From: Bacillota bacterium
Lineage (GTDB): Bacteria > Bacillota > Sulfobacillia > UBA3575 > DUQP01
DNA: 39,285 bases
Direction: 5' to 3'
Assembly: GCA_012837735.1 (NCBI GenBank)
Contig: DUQP01000065.1
Location: 1 to 39,285 of the forward strand
Shown here: in pieces, positions 1 to 10,803 of the stretch
Numbering within the stretch: the stretch's first letter is position 1
Layout of the letters: each line of letters opens with the position of its first letter
Program-made: the position numbers and the translations under genes
Notes under the pieces: model-generated
The model's input: the letters and a program-made list of their open reading frames with translations, nothing else
The model's database searches: none
What the model was told of the DNA's origin: nothing

Positions 1-87
1 CTGCTGTTGCTGGGGGCGGATCAAGAAAATGTAGAATACGGCAAAGATGCCGATTATCCACACAAAATTCATTAACTCTGCTTGCAT
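1..87 (-). CDS. yajC: Preprotein translocase subunit YajC, N-terminal part (cut by window edge)
   Basis: Only the first 29 codons are inside the window. They give a short polar N-terminus, one hydrophobic segment (about residues 7-23, WIIGIFAVFYIFLI) and then the RPQQQQ motif that follows the membrane segment in YajC proteins. YajC is a small single-pass membrane partner of SecDF in protein export. The ATG at 87 has an AAGGAG Shine-Dalgarno about 8 bases upstream; an internal ATG at 72 is less likely. The position just downstream of tgt, in the same direction, is the common queA-tgt-yajC-secDF order, which supports the call despite the short stretch seen. Confidence 0.85.
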   Translation of the reverse strand, partial: MQAELMNFVWIIGIFAVFYIFLIRPQQQQ

Positions 88-192
88 CCCCATCCTCTCC
101 TTCCGTTTCAGCGTCCCAATATTGGACTATTATTCTACGCTTCCCAATCGTTCCCTTTCACTCATCAGACATTTTACCCATTCCTGCGCCAT

Positions 193-2356
<2,164 letters not shown>

Positions 2357-2375
2357 TCAGACCACTTGCCTTTCT

Positions 2376-2603
2376 CTAGCGCCGCAACAATTGCCAGATG
2401 ATCGTTAACATGACGCTCAACACGATGCAAGTCGTCAAAGGGAAAAAAAACGAAAAACCGCCGCGCTGGATGTGGATATCGCCGGGCAAACGGCCCAGCC
2501 AACCCAGGCCAGGCACCTTGCTCAGCAGCAAAAACAAACCACCCAGCAAGAATATCATTACGCCAATGCCTATCAATAGTCTCCCTATGCCATCCAGATC
2601 CAT
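2376..2603 (-). CDS. DUF2905 family small membrane protein
   Basis: This 75-residue product has two hydrophobic segments (about residues 8-28 and 50-72) separated by a short loop with the LGRLPGDIHIQRGGFSFFFP signature of DUF2905 proteins. The ATG at 2603 has AGGAGGG 7 bases upstream. The role of the family is unknown. It commonly sits between ruvB/queH and queA in Firmicutes, as here, which argues it is a real conserved gene rather than a chance frame. It should be an integral membrane protein. Confidence 0.9.
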   Translation of the reverse strand: MDLDGIGRLLIGIGVMIFLLGGLFLLLSKVPGLGWLGRLPGDIHIQRGGFSFFFPLTTCIVLSVMLTIIWQLLRR

Positions 2604-2615
2604 CCCGGAACCCTC

Positions 2616-3221
2616 CTAGCAGCCCGGCCGCCAATAACGTTCTTTCTCGCTGTAGATGCAGCCGCAGTACGGCTGGCGATACAGGTCCAACTCCTTGCTC
2701 AGGGCCACTCCTGCTCGCCACAATGGTCGCAAATCCCGATACAAAAACTCCACCCCGTGTCGGGCGGCGCTCTCCTGGCCCAACTCCTTGATCAAGTCAT
2801 GTTTTTGGTATGGGCTGATCAGCAAGGAAGTGGTAAAGACCGGGCAACCGGCCGCAGCGGCCTGGGCGGCAGCGGCATCCAAGCGCAACTGATAGCAATA
2901 GCGACAGCGCTCCCCTGCCTGATGGGTCGGTACGGCGCCCTGCAAGAATTCCTCCAGTTGATAACCAGAGGCATATGTGACCGCCACCGCCTCATGTTCC
3001 GCCCACTTGGCAACTGCGTCCCGCCGTCGCTGGTATTCCCGGAACGGGTGGATATTCGGATTATAGAAGAATGCTTTGATGCGATAGCCTTCTTCCCGCA
3101 GGCTGCGCACCGGGAGGCAGGCACACGGGGCACAGCAGATATGAACCAGCAACTCCCCCGCGATGTAGCATCCCCTCCGATCATTCCTCCCAAAACCTGG
3201 CCTGTTCCTCCTGGACACCAT
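2616..3221 (-). CDS. queH: Epoxyqueuosine reductase QueH (DUF208)
   Basis: The product carries the QueH pattern: an early vicinal Cys pair in [21 protein letters not shown], a second cysteine pair in [21 protein letters not shown] and a C-terminal [12 protein letters not shown]. These cysteines serve the iron-sulfur/metal site and redox disulfide of the family. QueH reduces epoxyqueuosine to queuosine in tRNA and replaces the cobalamin-dependent QueG in many bacteria. With queA and tgt next door it closes the pathway. The 201-residue frame from ATG 3221 overlaps ruvB by 41 bases and has about 20 extra residues before the usual N-terminus; the true start may be an internal non-ATG codon just before VHICC, so the 5' end is uncertain. 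Confidence 0.9.
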   Translation of the reverse strand: MVSRRNRPGFGRNDRRGCYIAGELLVHICCAPCACLPVRSLREEGYRIKAFFYNPNIHPFREYQRRRDAVAKWAEHEAVAVTYASGYQLEEFLQGAVPTHQAGERCRYCYQLRLDAAAAQAAAAGCPVFTTSLLISPYQKHDLIKELGQESAARHGVEFLYRDLRPLWRAGVALSKELDLYRQPYCGCIYSEKERYWRPGC

Positions 3222-4221
3222 TTGCCAGTTTCAAATGCCGGCGGGCGGTGGGCAAGGCCACACGGCCACGCGGTGTACGCTGGATGAAGCCGATCTGGAT
3301 CAAAAATGGTTCCAACACATCTTCAATCGTAGATGTTTCTTCCTGTAAAGCCGCTCCCAGCGTTTCCAAACCCACCGGGCCACCGTCATACATCTCGATC
3401 ATGACGCGCAGCAGTTCCCGGTCGGCGCCGTCCAAACCCACTTCGTCCACCCCAAGCAGGGCAAGCGCCTGCTCGGCCACCGGTAGTGTGATGGCGCCTT
3501 CCGCCCGCACCTGGGCGTAATCGCGCAATCTTTTCAGCAGCCGGTTCGCGACCCGTGGGGTACCGCGGGAACGCTTGGCCACCTCCTTGACGGCCTCCGC
3601 CGCGATCGGCACCTGCAGGATTTGGGCAGTGCGTTTCACGATCAACTCCAAATCCGCTTGATTGTAGAATTCCAAACGGCTGATTACGCCAAACCGGTCC
3701 CGCAGGGGAGATGTCAACAGACCGACACGCGTCGTTGCCCCAACCAAAGTGAAATGGGGCAAAGATAACCGCAAAGAGCGGGCGCTCGGCCCTTTGCCAA
3801 GCACGATGTCAAGGGCGAAGTCCTCCATGGCCGGATACAGGATCTCTTCCACCGTCCTGTGTAAACGGTGGATTTCATCAATGAACAAGACATCGCCTGG
3901 GCCGAGGTTTGTCAAGATGGCCGCCAGATCGCCGGGGCGTTCGATGGCCGGGCCGGCGGTGGTGCGAATATCCACCTCCAGCTCATTGGCGATGATGTGG
4001 GCCAGGGTGGTTTTGCCCAGCCCCGGCGGGCCATACAGCAAGACATGATCCAGTGCCTCGCCCCGTTCCCGCGCCGCCTGGATATAGATGCTTAACCGCT
4101 CTTTGAGCAAATCCTGGCCAATAAAATCGCCCAACAGTTGCGGGCGTAAGCTTGTCTCCAACGCCAAATCACCTGACAGAACCTCACCAGCAATAATCCG
4201 CTCTCGCTTCAATAATATCAC
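3181..4221 (-). CDS. ruvB: Holliday junction branch migration helicase RuvB
   Basis: The 346-residue AAA+ motor has Walker [13 protein letters not shown], Walker [10 protein letters not shown], sensor [18 protein letters not shown] and the C-terminal winged-helix region ending in [10 protein letters not shown]. Two RuvB hexamers pump DNA through the RuvA-held junction. The gene is six bases downstream of ruvA. The frame opens with a GTG at 4221 with AAAGGG only two bases away; a TTG at 4212 has better spacing, so the first three residues are uncertain. Confidence 0.97.
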   Translation of the reverse strand: MILLKRERIIAGEVLSGDLALETSLRPQLLGDFIGQDLLKERLSIYIQAARERGEALDHVLLYGPPGLGKTTLAHIIANELEVDIRTTAGPAIERPGDLAAILTNLGPGDVLFIDEIHRLHRTVEEILYPAMEDFALDIVLGKGPSARSLRLSLPHFTLVGATTRVGLLTSPLRDRFGVISRLEFYNQADLELIVKRTAQILQVPIAAEAVKEVAKRSRGTPRVANRLLKRLRDYAQVRAEGAITLPVAEQALALLGVDEVGLDGADRELLRVMIEMYDGGPVGLETLGAALQEETSTIEDVLEPFLIQIGFIQRTPRGRVALPTARRHLKLANGVQEEQARFWEE

Positions 4222-4227
4222 TACCCT

Positions 4228-4812
4228 TTATCCGGCCAAAATCTGCAGGCCTTTTCTAATCAAATCCTCTGCCGTGATATCCTTGCCGGCGCCGTCGCAG
4301 GCTTGGGCCAGGACGCGCTCCGCCTCAGCGCGGCTATAACCCAACATCACCAACGCTTGCAATGCCTCCGCCTGGGCGCCCTGTGGCGCCAGCAAGTCAC
4401 CGTTCGGCAAGGCGCCAATCTTGTCTTTCAATTCCAAACACAAACGCTGGGCCGTCTTGCGGCCCACGCCGGGAACGGTCGTCAAGGCTGTCAAGTCGGA
4501 GTCATGCAGGGCACGCAACAGCCGCTCCGGTTCCAAGAAACCCAGGATGTTCAAAGCCACTTTCGGTCCCACCCCGGACACCCCCAGTAACAGCCGGAAG
4601 ACATCCGCTTCTTGCGCCGTGTCAAAACCATATAGAGAAATGCCATCCTCCCGCATGTGCATGTGGGTACGCAACTCCACTTTTTCGCCCACCGCCGGCA
4701 GTCTGGCCAGGGTACGGCCGGTCACGAAAACGCGATAGCCGACCCCCACCACATCCAGCAACACCGCATCCCCTTCACAACCAGCCAAATTGCCGCGCAA
4801 AAAGGCGATCAT
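4228..4812 (-). CDS. ruvA: Holliday junction DNA-binding protein RuvA
   Basis: From the ATG at 4812 the product is 194 residues and begins MIAFLRG, the standard RuvA N-terminus. The OB-fold covers about residues 1-62, tandem helix-hairpin-helix motifs follow ([16 protein letters not shown] and [19 protein letters not shown]), and a C-terminal UBA-like domain (residues about 145-194) contacts RuvB. The open frame extends upstream to 4869, but that part lies inside ruvC. The start overlaps the ruvC stop in an ATGA, indicating translational coupling. Confidence 0.97.
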   Translation of the reverse strand: MIAFLRGNLAGCEGDAVLLDVVGVGYRVFVTGRTLARLPAVGEKVELRTHMHMREDGISLYGFDTAQEADVFRLLLGVSGVGPKVALNILGFLEPERLLRALHDSDLTALTTVPGVGRKTAQRLCLELKDKIGALPNGDLLAPQGAQAEALQALVMLGYSRAEAERVLAQACDGAGKDITAEDLIRKGLQILAG

Positions 4813-5321
4813 TTTCGCTCCCCCTCGTGTGCCAACCGCATTTCCAACCCCCTGCTGTGCAAACAACACAGGGCAATCGCCAGCGCGTCTGCCGCGTCAT
4901 CCGGGCGCGGCACTTCTGGCAGGCCCAGCAGCAACCGTACCATCTCCTGCACTTGCTCCTTGCTAGCCCGGCCGTAACCGACCACAGCCATCTTCACCTT
5001 GGTAGGAGGATACTCGTGCACCGCCAGCCCCGTCATTGCCGCCGCCAGCAGGGCCACCCCCCGGGCTTGTCCCACCGCCAGTGCCGAGCGCACATTGCGG
5101 TTAAAAAACAACTCCTCCACCGCCATCCTGTCCGGCCGGTGGTAGGCTATGATCTCCGTCAGCTCGCGATGCACCACAGCCAATCGCTCCGGCAAAGGTT
5201 TGTCGGCCTTTGTCCGCACCACCCCGTAAGCTACGGCTTGCAGGCGGTTGCCCGCTTCCTGGACAAGTCCATAACCGGTAGTGGCAGTGCCCGGATCGAT
5301 TCCCAAAACAACTCGTGCCAT
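4809..5321 (-). CDS. ruvC: Crossover junction endodeoxyribonuclease RuvC
   Basis: From ATG 5321 the product is 170 residues, the usual RuvC size. The acidic active site is visible: Asp9 in LGIDPG, Glu69/Glu70 in AVEELFF and the [11 protein letters not shown] segment at residues 141-151. RuvC cuts Holliday junctions held by RuvAB. GGAGG lies about 9 bases before this ATG, and the upstream 34 codons of the open frame do not resemble the family. It is the first gene of the ruvCAB-queH-DUF2905-queA-tgt run. In many Clostridia ruvC directly follows yebC-bofC; here about 4 kb intervene. Confidence 0.96.
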   Translation of the reverse strand: MARVVLGIDPGTATTGYGLVQEAGNRLQAVAYGVVRTKADKPLPERLAVVHRELTEIIAYHRPDRMAVEELFFNRNVRSALAVGQARGVALLAAAMTGLAVHEYPPTKVKMAVVGYGRASKEQVQEMVRLLLGLPEVPRPDDAADALAIALCCLHSRGLEMRLAHEGERK

Positions 5322-5456
5322 GTGCCTTCGCCTCCGGTTCATATTCGACAGCAAAAAATGGCCTTCCTTCCAAACATGCGCTACCCAGCCCTGAGCATCA
5401 TATTTGCCAACTATTTGGGGCATACTTCCTGCCGAAGTCTATTTAAGGAGTGGTTG

Positions 5457-5669
5457 ATGGTGACTATGCATACGTGGTATCGGATAGCACTCGTCTTGGT
5501 GATCATTGGCGCCCTAAATTGGGGGCTGATCGGGTTTTTTGGTTTTGACCTGGTTTCTTACATCTTCGGCGGCCAGAACGCCATGGCAAGCCGCATCATA
5601 TACGCCGTGGTGGGAATCGCCGGTCTCCTTTCCCTCGGCCTGTTGTTCCAGACAGAAGAAAGGGTATAA
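5457..5669 (+). CDS. DUF378 family small membrane protein
   Basis: The 70-residue product has the DUF378 (YuzA-like) signature: ALNWGLIGFFGFDLVSYIFG in the first membrane segment and a second hydrophobic stretch (RIIYAVVGIAGLLSLGLLF). The ATG at 5457 has AAGGAG with a 6-base spacer, so the very long upstream open frame, which runs antisense through ruvA and ruvC, is not coding. It is one of the few plus-strand genes, divergent from ruvC, and ends at a hairpin shared with the convergent neighbour. Function of the family is unknown. Confidence 0.88.
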   Translation: MVTMHTWYRIALVLVIIGALNWGLIGFFGFDLVSYIFGGQNAMASRIIYAVVGIAGLLSLGLLFQTEERV

Positions 5670-5678
5670 GTCATTCGG

Positions 5679-5702
5679 AAAAGGGCTGTCATCAGCCCTT
5701 TT
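5679..5702. terminator. Bidirectional Rho-independent terminator
   Basis: A 10-bp perfect stem (AAAAGGGCTG / CAGCCCTTTT) with a TCAT loop lies between the convergent DUF378 gene and the ASKHA-domain gene. T runs form on either strand, so it can end transcription from both sides. Confidence 0.85.
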
Positions 5703-5704
5703 CC

Positions 5705-7486
5705 TCATTTGTTTCCCGGGAAAAACATCGCCTCCATGAATGCTTGGTTGAAGTCGGCCCGCGTTGCCAGCTCCACATGCTTCGCCCGGGCGGCCAGCAG
5801 TTCGGCGCGCCGCCGCTCAGTGAGTGAGCAAAGAGCCACCTGTGCGCCCACACCGGCGGCGTTCCCAATCCCGCGTAAAGCAGGGATATCCGGCACCAGT
5901 CCAATCGCCCGCGCACTGTCCTGGTGAAAGTTGTTCCCCAAAGCTCCGGCCAACAGCACCTCATCCGGTGCCTCTATGCCAGCCATGCCCAGCAAAACCG
6001 CAATGCCGGCGGAAATCGCCCCTTTCGCCAACTGAACCTGACGCACGTCCTTTTGGGTCAGCCGTACGTCCCCCACAATCGTGAACTGATTTCCCTCCGG
6101 GCTGCTGAGGATGTGTGGCCGTACCGCGGCCGGCACCTCATCCGGCCCCAAAAGGCGGCCGCTGGCATCAAGCGCTCCGATCTCCAACAACATGGCGATC
6201 GCATCCACCAGTCCGGAGCCACATAAACCGGTCGGCGGTCCCTGGCCGATCACGCTGTAGCGTAGGCCACCATCTTCCCAACGCAGATGGTCGATGGCAC
6301 CAGCGTCCGCGCGCATCCCGCATGAGATTTGGCCGCCCTCAAATGCCGGCCCGGCCGCTGTCGAGCAGGCAAAGAAACGATCACCGGCTGCCAGCACGAT
6401 TTCTCCATTTGTGCCAAGATCAACCAGCAATTTCGTCCCCGGTCGGATGTCCAACTCGGCCGCCAACATCGCCCCTACAGTGTCGGCCCCCACAAAACCA
6501 GCAATATTAGGCAGGAAGGTGACCTGCGCTTGCGGATACACCTGCAGATCGACCTCACTGGCCGGTGCCGTTAGACTACGCTGCCAAGCAGCCACATAGG
6601 GAGCTTGCGCCAAGTAGTATGGGTCAATCCCAAAAAAAAGGTGATGCATGCAGGTATTGCCCACCATCACCACATCAACTATCTCCGTACGATCTATGCC
6701 GGCCTGTTCGGCCAGATGGCCGATCAGCTGGTTGACCGCTTTTTGAGCGGCTTTCGTCAATTGCGCCAGGCCGTCCTGCTCTTGTTGCGCATAATAGATC
6801 CGGCCGATCACATCAGCAGCATACATGGACTGCGGGTTGAGCACCCCGCTGGTGGCCAGGCACACACCGTTCGTCAGGTCCCACAAATATCCGGCCACGG
6901 TGGTGGTGCCCAGGTCAACCGCCACGCCGTATGTTTTTTGTCCCAGGTCCGCAGCGATTTCCCATAGATGACCATATCCCGTCAAGACCGATATCGGTCC
7001 CTGGCGAATCCGCCCGGGCAAAGATTGCAAAATAGGCAGGGGTATGGCCAGTTGCTGTCCTAAAGCCTCCTCAAGCCGCGTACCATCTGCCCGTGCTTCA
7101 GTGAGACTGGCCGGGGGCACAGCAATGGTCTGCCAACGGCTGGCTGGTTCCAAAGCCACCGGGCGCCCTTGGCCCTCCAGCAGGATATTTCCCACCCGCC
7201 TGGACGCCAAATGTACTTCCACCGGCTCCGGCCCCAAAACGCGTGTCAGACAGGCCAGGCGGCGCTCGTCGGCCATATGTTCTAGCAGTGCCAATTCCCC
7301 GGGGTCCGGCTCGCTGACGGGCCCCACCACCCGCACCTGGCATTTACCACAGGTGCCCTGCCCCCCGCACAAACCGGGGAATATCTCCACACCAGCCAGG
7401 CGGGCGGCCTCCAGAATGCTTGTCCCGGCAGCCACCGCCACCTCTTGACCACCAGGCAGGAATCTGACCTGCACCAATCTCCCCAC
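5705..7486 (-). CDS. ASKHA-domain reductive activator of corrinoid proteins (2Fe-2S ferredoxin + DUF4445)
   Basis: The 593-residue product starts with a plant-type 2Fe-2S ferredoxin domain (Cys40, Cys46, Cys49 and Cys79). A linker follows, then an ASKHA ATPase-fold region with YGVAVDLGTTTVAGYL, VMVGNTCMHHLFFG, LLVDLGTNGEIVL, a STAAGPAFEGG loop and GLCGSGLVDAI. This architecture is that of RACo/RamQ-like activators (COG3894), which use ATP and an iron-sulfur cluster to re-reduce Co(II) corrinoid methyl carriers to Co(I). It probably acts in the cytoplasm on a corrinoid methyltransferase partner, but no methyltransferase or corrinoid protein is in the window. It sits 3 bases after the DUF1638 gene. 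The start is a GTG; internal TTG/GTG codons at residues 4-5 are alternatives. Confidence 0.9.
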   Translation of the reverse strand: MGRLVQVRFLPGGQEVAVAAGTSILEAARLAGVEIFPGLCGGQGTCGKCQVRVVGPVSEPDPGELALLEHMADERRLACLTRVLGPEPVEVHLASRRVGNILLEGQGRPVALEPASRWQTIAVPPASLTEARADGTRLEEALGQQLAIPLPILQSLPGRIRQGPISVLTGYGHLWEIAADLGQKTYGVAVDLGTTTVAGYLWDLTNGVCLATSGVLNPQSMYAADVIGRIYYAQQEQDGLAQLTKAAQKAVNQLIGHLAEQAGIDRTEIVDVVMVGNTCMHHLFFGIDPYYLAQAPYVAAWQRSLTAPASEVDLQVYPQAQVTFLPNIAGFVGADTVGAMLAAELDIRPGTKLLVDLGTNGEIVLAAGDRFFACSTAAGPAFEGGQISCGMRADAGAIDHLRWEDGGLRYSVIGQGPPTGLCGSGLVDAIAMLLEIGALDASGRLLGPDEVPAAVRPHILSSPEGNQFTIVGDVRLTQKDVRQVQLAKGAISAGIAVLLGMAGIEAPDEVLLAGALGNNFHQDSARAIGLVPDIPALRGIGNAAGVGAQVALCSLTERRRAELLAARAKHVELATRADFNQAFMEAMFFPGNK

Positions 7487-7489
7487 CCC

Positions 7490-8158
7490 CTAGGCCAGGC
7501 GAAACATTTCCGCCGTGACAGGCTGTCCCGGCGCCAGCTGCAAGAATTCCTCGTTCCACCCCTTTTCCACTCCAGCCAGTAACATTTTCAACAGCCGCAG
7601 ACTACCTGTCATCTCCTCATAACGAAGAGCAAAAAACCCCGCCATTGCTTGCGCATGATCCATGTAGCGGGGGGGTGTGTTGGGCAGGGTATGCACAAAG
7701 CAAACCCGGCGGTAGTTTTTCATGTATTCCTGCATTACCCAGCGGGCGGTTTCCGGCCCATATTTCTCCGCATTGACATGATACTCCCGCCAGGGATCCG
7801 TCGCCCCGTCCACCCATCCCCGGCTGAAATAGTAAGTGCCGGGCTCGTTTGCGAACTCCTCCTGAAAAAGCCGGCGTGATCCCATGAATAAAGCGATGCA
7901 ATCGTCCAGGCATGGGATCACTATCCGCGCCCGGGGGCTGCACAGGCCCTCCGTGCCATTTGAACAAAGACCATAGCCCAACAATAATACATCGAAATCT
8001 TGACTGGCCAGGATCTCCGCCTGCAATTCCACCCGCAGCTGCTCTGGGGTGCGATGCAGGCCTTGCTCCAAGTACTTGACCTCCGCCATCCTCGCCAGAT
8101 CGGGCAATGTGATCAGTTCCTCGCGCAATACCTCACAGGCGATCAGCTTGGCCCGCAC
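7490..8158 (-). CDS. DUF1638 family protein
   Basis: This 222-residue soluble protein carries DUF1638 features: an N-terminal IACEVLREE segment, LLLGYGLCSNGTEGL, and an IPCLDDCIALFMGSR segment with conserved acidic and Cys residues. Later it has FSRGWVDGATDP. The biochemical role is unknown. In methanogens and acetogens this family often lies beside methylamine or betaine corrinoid methyltransferases, and here it is directly upstream of the corrinoid activator gene, consistent with that link. The GTG start at 8158 has GGAGGTG 7 bases upstream, a strong initiation site. Confidence 0.85.
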   Translation of the reverse strand: MRAKLIACEVLREELITLPDLARMAEVKYLEQGLHRTPEQLRVELQAEILASQDFDVLLLGYGLCSNGTEGLCSPRARIVIPCLDDCIALFMGSRRLFQEEFANEPGTYYFSRGWVDGATDPWREYHVNAEKYGPETARWVMQEYMKNYRRVCFVHTLPNTPPRYMDHAQAMAGFFALRYEEMTGSLRLLKMLLAGVEKGWNEEFLQLAPGQPVTAEMFRLA

Positions 8159-8175
8159 TGCATCCCACCTCCGGT

Positions 8176-9255
8176 TCAGTCTTTCATTAACTCCGTTGCT
8201 TTAGCGGCCAGAGCGTCCCCCATCTCGGCAGTGCTGGCATTGCCCCCCAGATCCGCTGTCCGCACTTGCCCTTCCCGCAAGACCGCCTCTATCGCGCCCA
8301 TCATCACCTGCGCTGCTTTTTGTTCCCCAAGGTGCTCCAGCATCATGGCTCCCGCCCATACCGCCCCGATTGGGTTGGCGATGCCCTGCCCGGCAATGTC
8401 CGGGGCTGAACCGTGCACAGGCTCAAACATGGACGGGAAGCGGCGCTCGGGGTTAATGTTGGCACCGGCGGCCAATCCCAAGCTGCCCTGCAAAGCGGCC
8501 GTCTCGTCCGTCAAAATGTCGCCAAACAGGTTGCTGGCCACGATCACATCGTACCACTGGGGCTTCCTGATTAGGTTCATCACCAGGGCATCAACGTGGG
8601 TCCAGTTCACCTCGATGTCCGGGTAATCCCGGGCCACCTCCTGCAGCACCTCTTCCCAGAACACCATGGTAAAGGCGTTGGCGTTTGACTTGGTGGCGGC
8701 CGTCAAGCGTTTTTTGCCATCCCGGTGCCGGCACAAATCAAAAGCATAACGCATGATGCGCTCTGTGCCGCGGCGGGTGAAAATGGCGGTCTGCACGGCC
8801 ACCTCGTTCGGTGTCCCCTGATACAAGCGGCCGCCAGCATGAGCATATTCCCCTTCCGCGTTCTCGCGCACGACCACCAGGTCGATCTCATCCTGGCTGA
8901 CCCCTTTTAGTGGACAGAGTTCCTCCGCCATCAAGCGCGTTGGACGCAGGTTAACATACTGGTCGAATCCTCTCCTGATCCGCAGCAAGAGGTCGCCGAG
9001 GGAAATGTGGTCCGGCACACCAAAACCGCCGATCGCACCTAGATAAATGGCGTCAAAGTCTTGCAAAACATCTAAACCATTTTGTGGCATCATCTCGCCG
9101 TGCTCCTGGTAATATGCACAACCCCAGGGAAAACGCTCATATTCTAATGCAAAGCCAGCCAGTTCGGCAATCGCATCCATCACCTTACAACCCTCAGTCA
9201 AAACTTCCGGGCCAACCCCGTCTCCCCCTATAACAGCAATCCGGTAGCTATCCAT
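8176..9255 (-). CDS. Tartrate/D-malate dehydrogenase-like NAD-dependent beta-decarboxylating dehydrogenase
   Basis: From ATG 9255 (GGAGGG 6 bases upstream) the product is 359 residues. It belongs to the isocitrate/isopropylmalate dehydrogenase family: an N-terminal IAVIGGDGVGPEV, the GAIGGFGVPDHISL loop, YVNLRPTRL, VVRENAEGEY, the catalytic Lys/Asp regions (TAATKSNANAF, NLFGDILTDE) and FEPVHGSAPDIAGQGIANPIGA near the nucleotide site. The GVPDH-ISLGDLLL loop and FDQYVNLRP resemble TtuC/DmlA (tartrate or D-malate dehydrogenase) more than LeuB. The family oxidises and decarboxylates a 2-hydroxy acid with NAD. The exact substrate is inferred. It heads the three-gene module with DUF1638 and the corrinoid activator. 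Twelve further upstream codons in frame look non-native. Confidence 0.85.
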   Translation of the reverse strand: MDSYRIAVIGGDGVGPEVLTEGCKVMDAIAELAGFALEYERFPWGCAYYQEHGEMMPQNGLDVLQDFDAIYLGAIGGFGVPDHISLGDLLLRIRRGFDQYVNLRPTRLMAEELCPLKGVSQDEIDLVVVRENAEGEYAHAGGRLYQGTPNEVAVQTAIFTRRGTERIMRYAFDLCRHRDGKKRLTAATKSNANAFTMVFWEEVLQEVARDYPDIEVNWTHVDALVMNLIRKPQWYDVIVASNLFGDILTDETAALQGSLGLAAGANINPERRFPSMFEPVHGSAPDIAGQGIANPIGAVWAGAMMLEHLGEQKAAQVMMGAIEAVLREGQVRTADLGGNASTAEMGDALAAKATELMKD

Positions 9256-9358
9256 GACCGTCCCTCCATTTCTGCGCTTCGTCTTTTGCACAACTACGCC
9301 GCACCCGGCCCAGTTCCCTGCTTGCCTGTATCACTGCCACCACGGTCAAATTTACGCA

Positions 9359-9390
9359 CAAAAAAAAGCAAGCCCGGATCCAGACTTGCT
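9359..9390 (-). terminator. Rho-independent terminator after bofC
   Basis: On the minus strand AGCAAGTC pairs with GGCTTGCT (with G-T pairs) around a GGATCC centre, followed by a run of T. It separates bofC from the dehydrogenase gene. Confidence 0.85.
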
Positions 9391-9409
9391 CGCACCATCT
9401 TTTTTGGCC

Positions 9410-9985
9410 TTATTCGCTAAATCCTTCCAGATAGCGCATCAATTCCTGTTCGTTCTCGACAATGATTCCCTGTTCCAGTCTGGCCACTTCCCCTGGCGGC
9501 AGCCAGTCCACGCGAATGTCGGTCTTGTGCAACAAAAGGCCGTTGCCCGGCCGCCCGCAAAACACCGCCACCTGCCCGGCCTCGACCGCAATGAAGCGCT
9601 CCGGACAGTTTCCGGCTGTCGTCACCAAATATTCTACCTCACTGGTCGAGAAAGCCAATAACACCGCCTGGCCATGGTAACCGGTGAACTCCTCCGCTTT
9701 CAAACCCACTTCGTCCGCGCTGGGACTGCGCACATTGATTATCTCATGTCCGCAGCCGGTGTGACGTACCCGCTCCAGGATGCGAGTTTGGGGCAAAATA
9801 CGCGCTTCCTGCTCTGTCACTTCTTCGTGCGGCCTTTCGGCGACCGCTTCCGGCGGCCATATCCCCTCATCCTCGTCACCTGCCTGAAAACCATAACCGG
9901 TGAGCAAATAGCCAGCCAAGCCACCCGCCACTGTCACCGAAATCAGGAGCAGCACCAGTCGCCGGCGGTACCACCGCCTCAACAT
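9410..9985 (-). CDS. bofC: BofC-like forespore regulator of sigma-K processing
   Basis: From ATG 9985 (GAGGGG 8 bases upstream) the product is 191 residues. It has a basic N-terminus, one membrane/signal segment (about residues 7-27) and an extracytoplasmic part. The C-terminal 35 residues (IRVDWLPPGEVARLEQGI, then ENEQELMRYLEGF) match the BofC C-terminal domain. BofC is secreted from the forespore into the intermembrane space, where it restrains the SpoIVB signalling protease that triggers sigma-K activation. The middle of the protein is divergent, so function beyond the domain match is inferred. The order yebC-bofC is typical of spore-forming Clostridia. It is followed by a strong terminator. 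Confidence 0.8.
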   Translation of the reverse strand: MLRRWYRRRLVLLLISVTVAGGLAGYLLTGYGFQAGDEDEGIWPPEAVAERPHEEVTEQEARILPQTRILERVRHTGCGHEIINVRSPSADEVGLKAEEFTGYHGQAVLLAFSTSEVEYLVTTAGNCPERFIAVEAGQVAVFCGRPGNGLLLHKTDIRVDWLPPGEVARLEQGIIVENEQELMRYLEGFSE

Positions 9986-10017
9986 CCACTCCACCCCTCT
10001 GCCAGTATCAGTCCCCC

Positions 10018-10047
10018 TATATTGTCCAATTCAGCGGGGGATTATAC
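10018..10047 (-). promoter_or_regulatory. Possible forespore-type (sigma-G/F) promoter for bofC
   Basis: In the yebC-bofC gap the minus strand reads GTATA, 18 bases, CAATATA. The -35 fits the forespore GYATA consensus and the -10 partly fits CATNNTA of sigma-G. The gene it would serve is a forespore gene. This is a pattern match only. Confidence 0.35.
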
Positions 10048-10056
10048 GGCAGAGAT

Positions 10057-10803
10057 TTATTCCAGGCTGGCCATCACTTCATCGGGGATATCAAAGTTGG
10101 CATAGACGTTTTGCACATCATCATGATCGTCCAAAGCATCCAGCAAACGCAACAATGGCGCCACAGCTTGTGGTTCCGGCTGGACGGTGGTGCGCGGCAC
10201 CATAGCCACCCCAGCGCTCGCCACCAACACGCCCCTTTTTTCCAGGGCCTCCTTCACGCTGTAGACATCCTCCACCGCGGTGTAGATCTCCCAGCTGCCC
10301 TGCCCCCCTGCCAGGTCTTCGGCGCCGGCCTCTAAAGCCGCTTCCAGCAGCTCTTCTTCATCCAGGGCGCATTCGTCGATCACCAGCAAGCCACGCCGGT
10401 CAAACATCCAGGCCACGCAACCGGTCTCACCCAAGTTGCCGCCGTGTTTGCTAAACAGATACCGGATTTCCCCGGCGGTGCGGTTGCGGTTATCGGTCAT
10501 GATTTCCAGCAGCACAGCCACTCCGCCCGGTCCATAGCCCTCGTAGACCAGCTCTTCGTAGCTGACACCTGCCAGTTCCCCCGTACCGCGCTGGATCGCC
10601 CGTGTCACATTGTCCTGTGGGATATTGTATTCGCGCGCCTTGTTGAGCGCCGCCCGCAAAGCGGCGTTTGTCTCCGGATCGCCGCCCCCGCGTCGGGCCG
10701 CAGCAATGATCGCCTTACTGATTTTAGAATACAATTTGTTTTTCTGCGCATCCATTCTGGCTTTGCGATGCTTAATGTTTGCCCATTTGGAATGCCCTGC
10801 CAT
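10057..10803 (-). CDS. yebC: YebC/PmpR family protein (TACO1-like)
   Basis: From ATG 10803 the product is 248 residues starting MAGHSKWANIKHRK, the family hallmark. Further family segments are YNIPQDNVTRAIQRG, YEGYGPGGVAVLLE, TDNRNRTAGEIRYLFSKHGG and the VYANFDIP ending. Older work names these proteins transcription regulators; recent work describes ribosome-associated factors easing translation of proline-rich stretches. The ATG overlaps the nadE stop by one base (TGATG), so it is coupled to nadE. Seven upstream codons in the open frame lie in nadE and are not native. Confidence 0.96.
   Translation of the reverse strand: MAGHSKWANIKHRKARMDAQKNKLYSKISKAIIAAARRGGGDPETNAALRAALNKAREYNIPQDNVTRAIQRGTGELAGVSYEELVYEGYGPGGVAVLLEIMTDNRNRTAGEIRYLFSKHGGNLGETGCVAWMFDRRGLLVIDECALDEEELLEAALEAGAEDLAGGQGSWEIYTAVEDVYSVKEALEKRGVLVASAGVAMVPRTTVQPEPQAVAPLLRLLDALDDHDDVQNVYANFDIPDEVMASLE

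Noticed and set aside
116-125. CCAATATTGG palindrome between yajC and tgt
   Set aside because: A 10-base AT-centred palindrome alone, with no promoter around it, is not enough to call a site.
4362-5456. Long plus-strand open frame leading into the DUF378 gene
   Set aside because: It lies antisense to ruvA and ruvC, is rich in Arg/Pro/His with no domain, and the DUF378 gene has its own SD and start.
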